DNA of 64,000 bases from a virus: positions 248,001-312,000 of IMG/VR virus record IMGVR_UViG_3300025121_000282, one strand, 5' to 3'. Position numbers and translations under genes: made by a program. Position 1 is the stretch's first letter. Each line of letters begins with the position of its first letter. Below, piece after piece: positions 61,275-64,000 of the stretch. The notes beneath the pieces were generated by a model. The model was given only the letters and a program-made list of their open reading frames with translations. It was not told where the DNA came from and did no database searches.

Positions 61275-61344
61275 GGAATTAGATGTGAGGAATTAGATGT
61301 GAGGAATTAGATGTGAGGAATTAGATGTGAGGAATTAGATGTGA
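61275..61344. repeat. Five perfect 14-bp tandem repeats in the leader of the fibre gene
   Basis: Five exact copies of GGAATTAGATGTGA (61275, 61289, 61303, 61317, 61331), ending 27 bases... before the gene's start region on the minus-strand 5' side. The period of 14 bases, not 10-11, does not keep protein sites on one helix face. No gene covers it. Confidence 0.9.
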
Positions 61345-61378
61345 GGCTTAGCTTAAGCTTCAGATAGAAGACCTACCG

Positions 61379-61681
61379 TTAAATACCCAAGTCTTCTTCA
61401 TCTAGTGCCGGGGTTTTGTTTGAGGGAGAGGCCGCCAGCGTATCGGGGTCTTCCTCTTCCTCTACCAATTTTGTGACTAAGTTGTTAATGTCAACCAGTA
61501 GAGTTCCAATGTCAGTGTTTATAACATTGATTCTTTCTTGGTCTACTTTGAGTCTTTCTTCAATTTTGGAGTTGACCCGGTCTCTCCACGCTTCAAACTC
61601 TTCCTTAATTTTTAAGGCCTCTTGGTTTAGCAACTCCCTACGGTGTCGAAGTTGCTTAATCTGTCCACGGATACTACTCAT
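61379..61681 (-). CDS. Coiled-coil protein
   Basis: 100 residues; residues 1-80 are a Leu/Glu/Arg heptad coiled coil, then an acidic tail (LVEEEEDPDTLAASPSNKTP). Overlaps the upstream gene by 8 bases. Possible scaffold or chaperone; unknown. Confidence 0.6.
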   Translation of the reverse strand: MSSIRGQIKQLRHRRELLNQEALKIKEEFEAWRDRVNSKIEERLKVDQERINVINTDIGTLLVDINNLVTKLVEEEEDPDTLAASPSNKTPALDEEDLGI

Positions 61682-61985
61682 TTGCGTTACTCCTTGCTAT
61701 AAACACGGCATCACGAATTTGTTTGTGCTTTTTTAACAACAACGAAAGTACTGAATTGTCTAAAATTGATTCAAAACTTGTTACTGAGTTTGTGTCCATG
61801 TTTTCAAGTTCAGTAACAAGTTGAGTTAAGTGTAATAACATTTTAGACTTAGATAGTTCTATGGCATTGGAGCCAGTGTCGTACACCATAGTTTGGAATC
61901 TGTCCCCACGCTCTATGGAGACTCTTTTTGTACCAGAAAATTCTAGCACGGTTCCTAACAGTAGGTTGTTGGTCTTTAAAGCCAC
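61674..61985 (-). CDS. Small head-region protein
   Basis: 103 residues, GTG start. N-terminal beta region (LLLGTVLEFSGTKRVSIERG), helical C-terminus. No recognised family. Confidence 0.6.
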   Translation of the reverse strand: MALKTNNLLLGTVLEFSGTKRVSIERGDRFQTMVYDTGSNAIELSKSKMLLHLTQLVTELENMDTNSVTSFESILDNSVLSLLLKKHKQIRDAVFIARSNANE

Positions 61986-62765
61986 TTAGTTTAGCTCAAT
62001 TGGTCGTTCTACATGCACCAGCACGCCGCCCTTAAAAAACTTACCAACCACTGTTATAACACCAGTGACTGGTGACATAGTAGTGACTGTACCGGCCTGA
62101 GTATTAGACAAAAATAGCTGCTGGTTGCTTTGCGGTTCTGGACTGCCCTCTTCTTTAATACATATACTAAACCCGTTAAATACAAATCTTCCCTGTGCGT
62201 TATTTACTACTGTGGTAGGCAAAGAACCTACTACATCAGATGTTAGTAGTGCCGTGGCTATAGCTGGGGCCATAGACCCGTCTTGCTTTATATACACCAT
62301 TGTTCCGGCTGCTATACTAGACCCAGTCCTGTTCCAAACTGGTTTAGAATGAATCCCGTATGCTAGCATGCTATCATCCCACTCAAAATCATTAGGGTTT
62401 GGAATACTTCCAAGCTTTTGTGCAGGCATTTTATCTAGTGTGGCTTGCCTGCACACGTCCCTCACTACATCAAATCTCTGTATCGATTTTACCACGTTGG
62501 ATTGTTGAGTGGATTTGTACTTCCACTCTATTATATGACTCCCTATGTTCCATTGTCCAGCCATAAAAAACAAAAACACAAAATATTCACCAACACCTGC
62601 CCTGCTTGGTGCCCCAACCAGTGGTTTTGCTATTTTGTTGCCAGTAGTACAATCGTATATTGTGTATGTGATCCAAAAAGGGTCTACAGGCACGTTTCCG
62701 CTGTCATACAGCAGTATGTCTAAATCACCAACACCAATGTGGTCCCCTATCTTGAATGAATTCAT
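61986..62765 (-). CDS. Structural protein with Ig-like N- and decoration-type C-domain
   Basis: 259 residues. N-terminal ~105 residues resemble the N-terminus of the gene at 56938 (DLDILLYDSG...ITYTIYDCTTG); the C-terminal ~110 residues (SSIAAGTMVYIKQDGSMAPA...GVLVHVERPIELN) resemble the C-terminal domain of the fibre/decoration protein at 58563. This shared domain suggests both sit on the same virion surface. Overlaps the next gene (ATGA). Confidence 0.7.
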   Translation of the reverse strand: MNSFKIGDHIGVGDLDILLYDSGNVPVDPFWITYTIYDCTTGNKIAKPLVGAPSRAGVGEYFVFLFFMAGQWNIGSHIIEWKYKSTQQSNVVKSIQRFDVVRDVCRQATLDKMPAQKLGSIPNPNDFEWDDSMLAYGIHSKPVWNRTGSSIAAGTMVYIKQDGSMAPAIATALLTSDVVGSLPTTVVNNAQGRFVFNGFSICIKEEGSPEPQSNQQLFLSNTQAGTVTTMSPVTGVITVVGKFFKGGVLVHVERPIELN

Positions 62766-63106
62766 GTGCTACTGAATGCCCTCAATCCGCCACCAAACCC
62801 ACCAAAGTCCAATACAGTGGCTGCGTCTTCTAAGCTTAAATCGTTGTCATCCGAGTCTAAACCCTTAAATTCTATATAGCACACAGTATACGGAGGTAAC
62901 TCAGCAGAAACGTCCCATCTATAATGAAATCTACCTGTGTATCCGCTGTATGTCATTTCTGTAGTGGATATAACGTCAGTTACTGCGTTATCCACGTACC
63001 TTACTATCCTCACAGTGGCTTCTACGGGTGACATGGGTGTGTTGCCGGCGGAACTCTTGAATAAACAAGACAGGTAGTTTGTAGACCCCCTTAGTACAAA
63101 AATCAT
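62762..63106 (-). CDS. Ig-like domain protein
   Basis: 114 residues from the ATG at 63106, one base after the preceding stop. Single Ig-like beta domain (VEATVRIVRYVDNAV; GFGGGLRAFSST tail). Same class as neighbours. Confidence 0.65.
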   Translation of the reverse strand: MIFVLRGSTNYLSCLFKSSAGNTPMSPVEATVRIVRYVDNAVTDVISTTEMTYSGYTGRFHYRWDVSAELPPYTVCYIEFKGLDSDDNDLSLEDAATVLDFGGFGGGLRAFSST

Positions 63107-63107
63107 T

Positions 63108-63557
63108 TTATACCCCGTGAACCAGTGGTTTAAGTCTCTTAACACACGAGATAAAATTGCCGGAGTTTACAAAAGACCCACTTATAAACTCAATTCTAAG
63201 TTTTTTAATCTCTTTTTCAGAGTTGAACGGACGGAAATGAAAATAGAATCTGTTACCTACTTTAGACGTACCAGTGAGTTCCACATTATTGGCACGTAAA
63301 AATGCAGCAAAAAACAAATCTGACGTTTTAGGATTACAAAAGTCTAAACAAAAGTCACCAAGTGTGTATGATTTAAGAGTGCGCATGGCACTGATCAAAA
63401 GGCTGTTGTTTACATGTTTACTTTTTAGGTCGGGGATACTGGGTACGTTAAAACAAAAGTAGTGCTTGTTGTTGTCTATGCGACAATCAAACAACACAAA
63501 CCCAGCAGCCAGCAAAGTCGCTGCATAATTGGTATCATTCGTAACAAATTCTTCCAT
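63108..63557 (-). CDS. DUF5659-like hypothetical protein
   Basis: 149 residues. 'YAATLLAAGFVLFDCRIDN' and 'YFCFN' near the start resemble DUF5659-type small phage proteins. Mixed alpha/beta. Function unknown. Confidence 0.6.
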   Translation of the reverse strand: MEEFVTNDTNYAATLLAAGFVLFDCRIDNNKHYFCFNVPSIPDLKSKHVNNSLLISAMRTLKSYTLGDFCLDFCNPKTSDLFFAAFLRANNVELTGTSKVGNRFYFHFRPFNSEKEIKKLRIEFISGSFVNSGNFISCVKRLKPLVHGV

Positions 63558-63583
63558 TCACATATGTCCGCATGGACTAAGAT

Positions 63584-64000
63584 TTAAAGAGCGAATGCCG
63601 AGTTGTTGGCATTATCAGCCAACACAGTAAGTGCAACGGCAGTCGCGCCACCTGCAACCCACTCTCTAGAAGTTGCAAAACCAGCAATTACACCCTCAGT
63701 AAATGAGAGTCTAAATGCGTCGGTTTCCACAATCCTAGGGGCAAGATAGTCTAACAAAACTAACGTCTGCTCATCCGTCATGCCGACAACGCCCTGGTAC
63801 GACGCAAGTCTCATGTCACCCGCAAGTGCTAGCGCCACCATACTATCAGCATTTGCTGCTGTTATAGTGACACCGGCTGCGTCAGCACCCTTTAGACAAT
63901 TAGCTTGGGTGGGGTACCCAACAAACTGGGACTGAGGGTGCTGGAGGTATGGGACGTGGTTGGACCGAGGCTCAAGATCCCCAACAAAAAGGGGACCCAG
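63584..64000 (-). CDS. C-terminus of a structural (capsid-type?) protein, N-terminus beyond right edge
   Basis: The last 138 residues of a frame open to the right edge, ending TAA at 63584. Contains 'PQSQFVGYPTQANCLKGA', then Ala/Val/Leu-rich alternation and ends NNSAFAL. No start codon is visible within the window that would make it a complete gene. Position upstream of the head/neck genes and composition fit a major capsid protein, but this is only an inference. Confidence 0.6.
   Translation of the reverse strand: MGPLFVGDLEPRSNHVPYLQHPQSQFVGYPTQANCLKGADAAGVTITAANADSMVALALAGDMRLASYQGVVGMTDEQTLVLLDYLAPRIVETDAFRLSFTEGVIAGFATSREWVAGGATAVALTVLADNANNSAFAL

Noticed and set aside
61275-61344. CRISPR-like array
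   Set aside because: Repeats are directly adjacent with no spacers.

Overview
This window is part of the genome of a large contractile-tailed bacteriophage (myovirus, Caudoviricetes). Evidence: a complete myovirus tail module (sheath, tube, overlapping tail-assembly chaperones, tape measure, hub, spike), almost every gene packed on one strand with ATGA-type overlaps, a holin, homing-endonuclease genes, an intein and a phage-type tRNA. No bacterial housekeeping genes are seen. The host cannot be named from the sequence. Background composition is moderately AT-rich, and Shine-Dalgarno sites of the AGGAG type precede many but not all genes.

Layout, in minus-strand transcription order (right to left): (i) 64.0-56.9 kb, head/neck region: the C-terminus of a probable capsid-type structural protein at the right edge, several small Ig-like proteins, a beta-rich fibre/decoration protein with a GC-rich central block, and a DUF1360-type membrane protein. 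(ii) 56.9-54.3 kb: a DUF1599/MazG-like nucleotide pyrophosphohydrolase candidate, a probable structural or accessory protein, and two tandem GNAT-like paralogues. (iii) 54.2-46.7 kb: three virion or tail-fibre proteins, two of them paralogous. (iv) 46.7-45.6 kb: a small lysis/membrane cluster with an LLH-type holin. (v) 45.6-30.0 kb, accessory region: a PurA-family enzyme with the PurZ-type active site, interrupted by a LAGLIDADG intein and flanked by two EDxHD-nuclease/Mom-like fusion genes; a tRNA with anticodon CUA; a metallophosphoesterase; a PTH2-like protein; a ribbon-helix-helix regulator with an adjoining palindrome; several zinc-ribbon and small proteins; and plus-strand genes for an RlaP-type nucleotidyltransferase and a DEDDh exonuclease. 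(vi) 30.0-18.5 kb: neck/tail-completion proteins, a plus-strand island (FmdB zinc ribbon, RNase Z-like, MESH1/SpoT-like HD hydrolase) and a very large sheath protein. (vii) 18.5-0 kb: tube, chaperone pair with a probable programmed frameshift, tape measure, baseplate hub and spike, and a giant structural protein that runs off the left edge.

How the parts fit: the minus-strand tail genes follow the usual assembly order from neck to baseplate. The accessory genes point to nucleotide-pool and base modification. PurZ converts dGMP to the succinyl precursor of 2-aminoadenine (Z). The MazG-like protein could supply dGMP from dGTP. The two Mom-like domains resemble an adenine-modifying enzyme. Whether this phage has Z-DNA cannot be read from the sequence, because the polymerase and a clear DatZ are not in the window. 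The selfish elements cluster on the purZ-like gene: the intein sits exactly at its catalytic His-Thr junction and nuclease genes lie on both sides.
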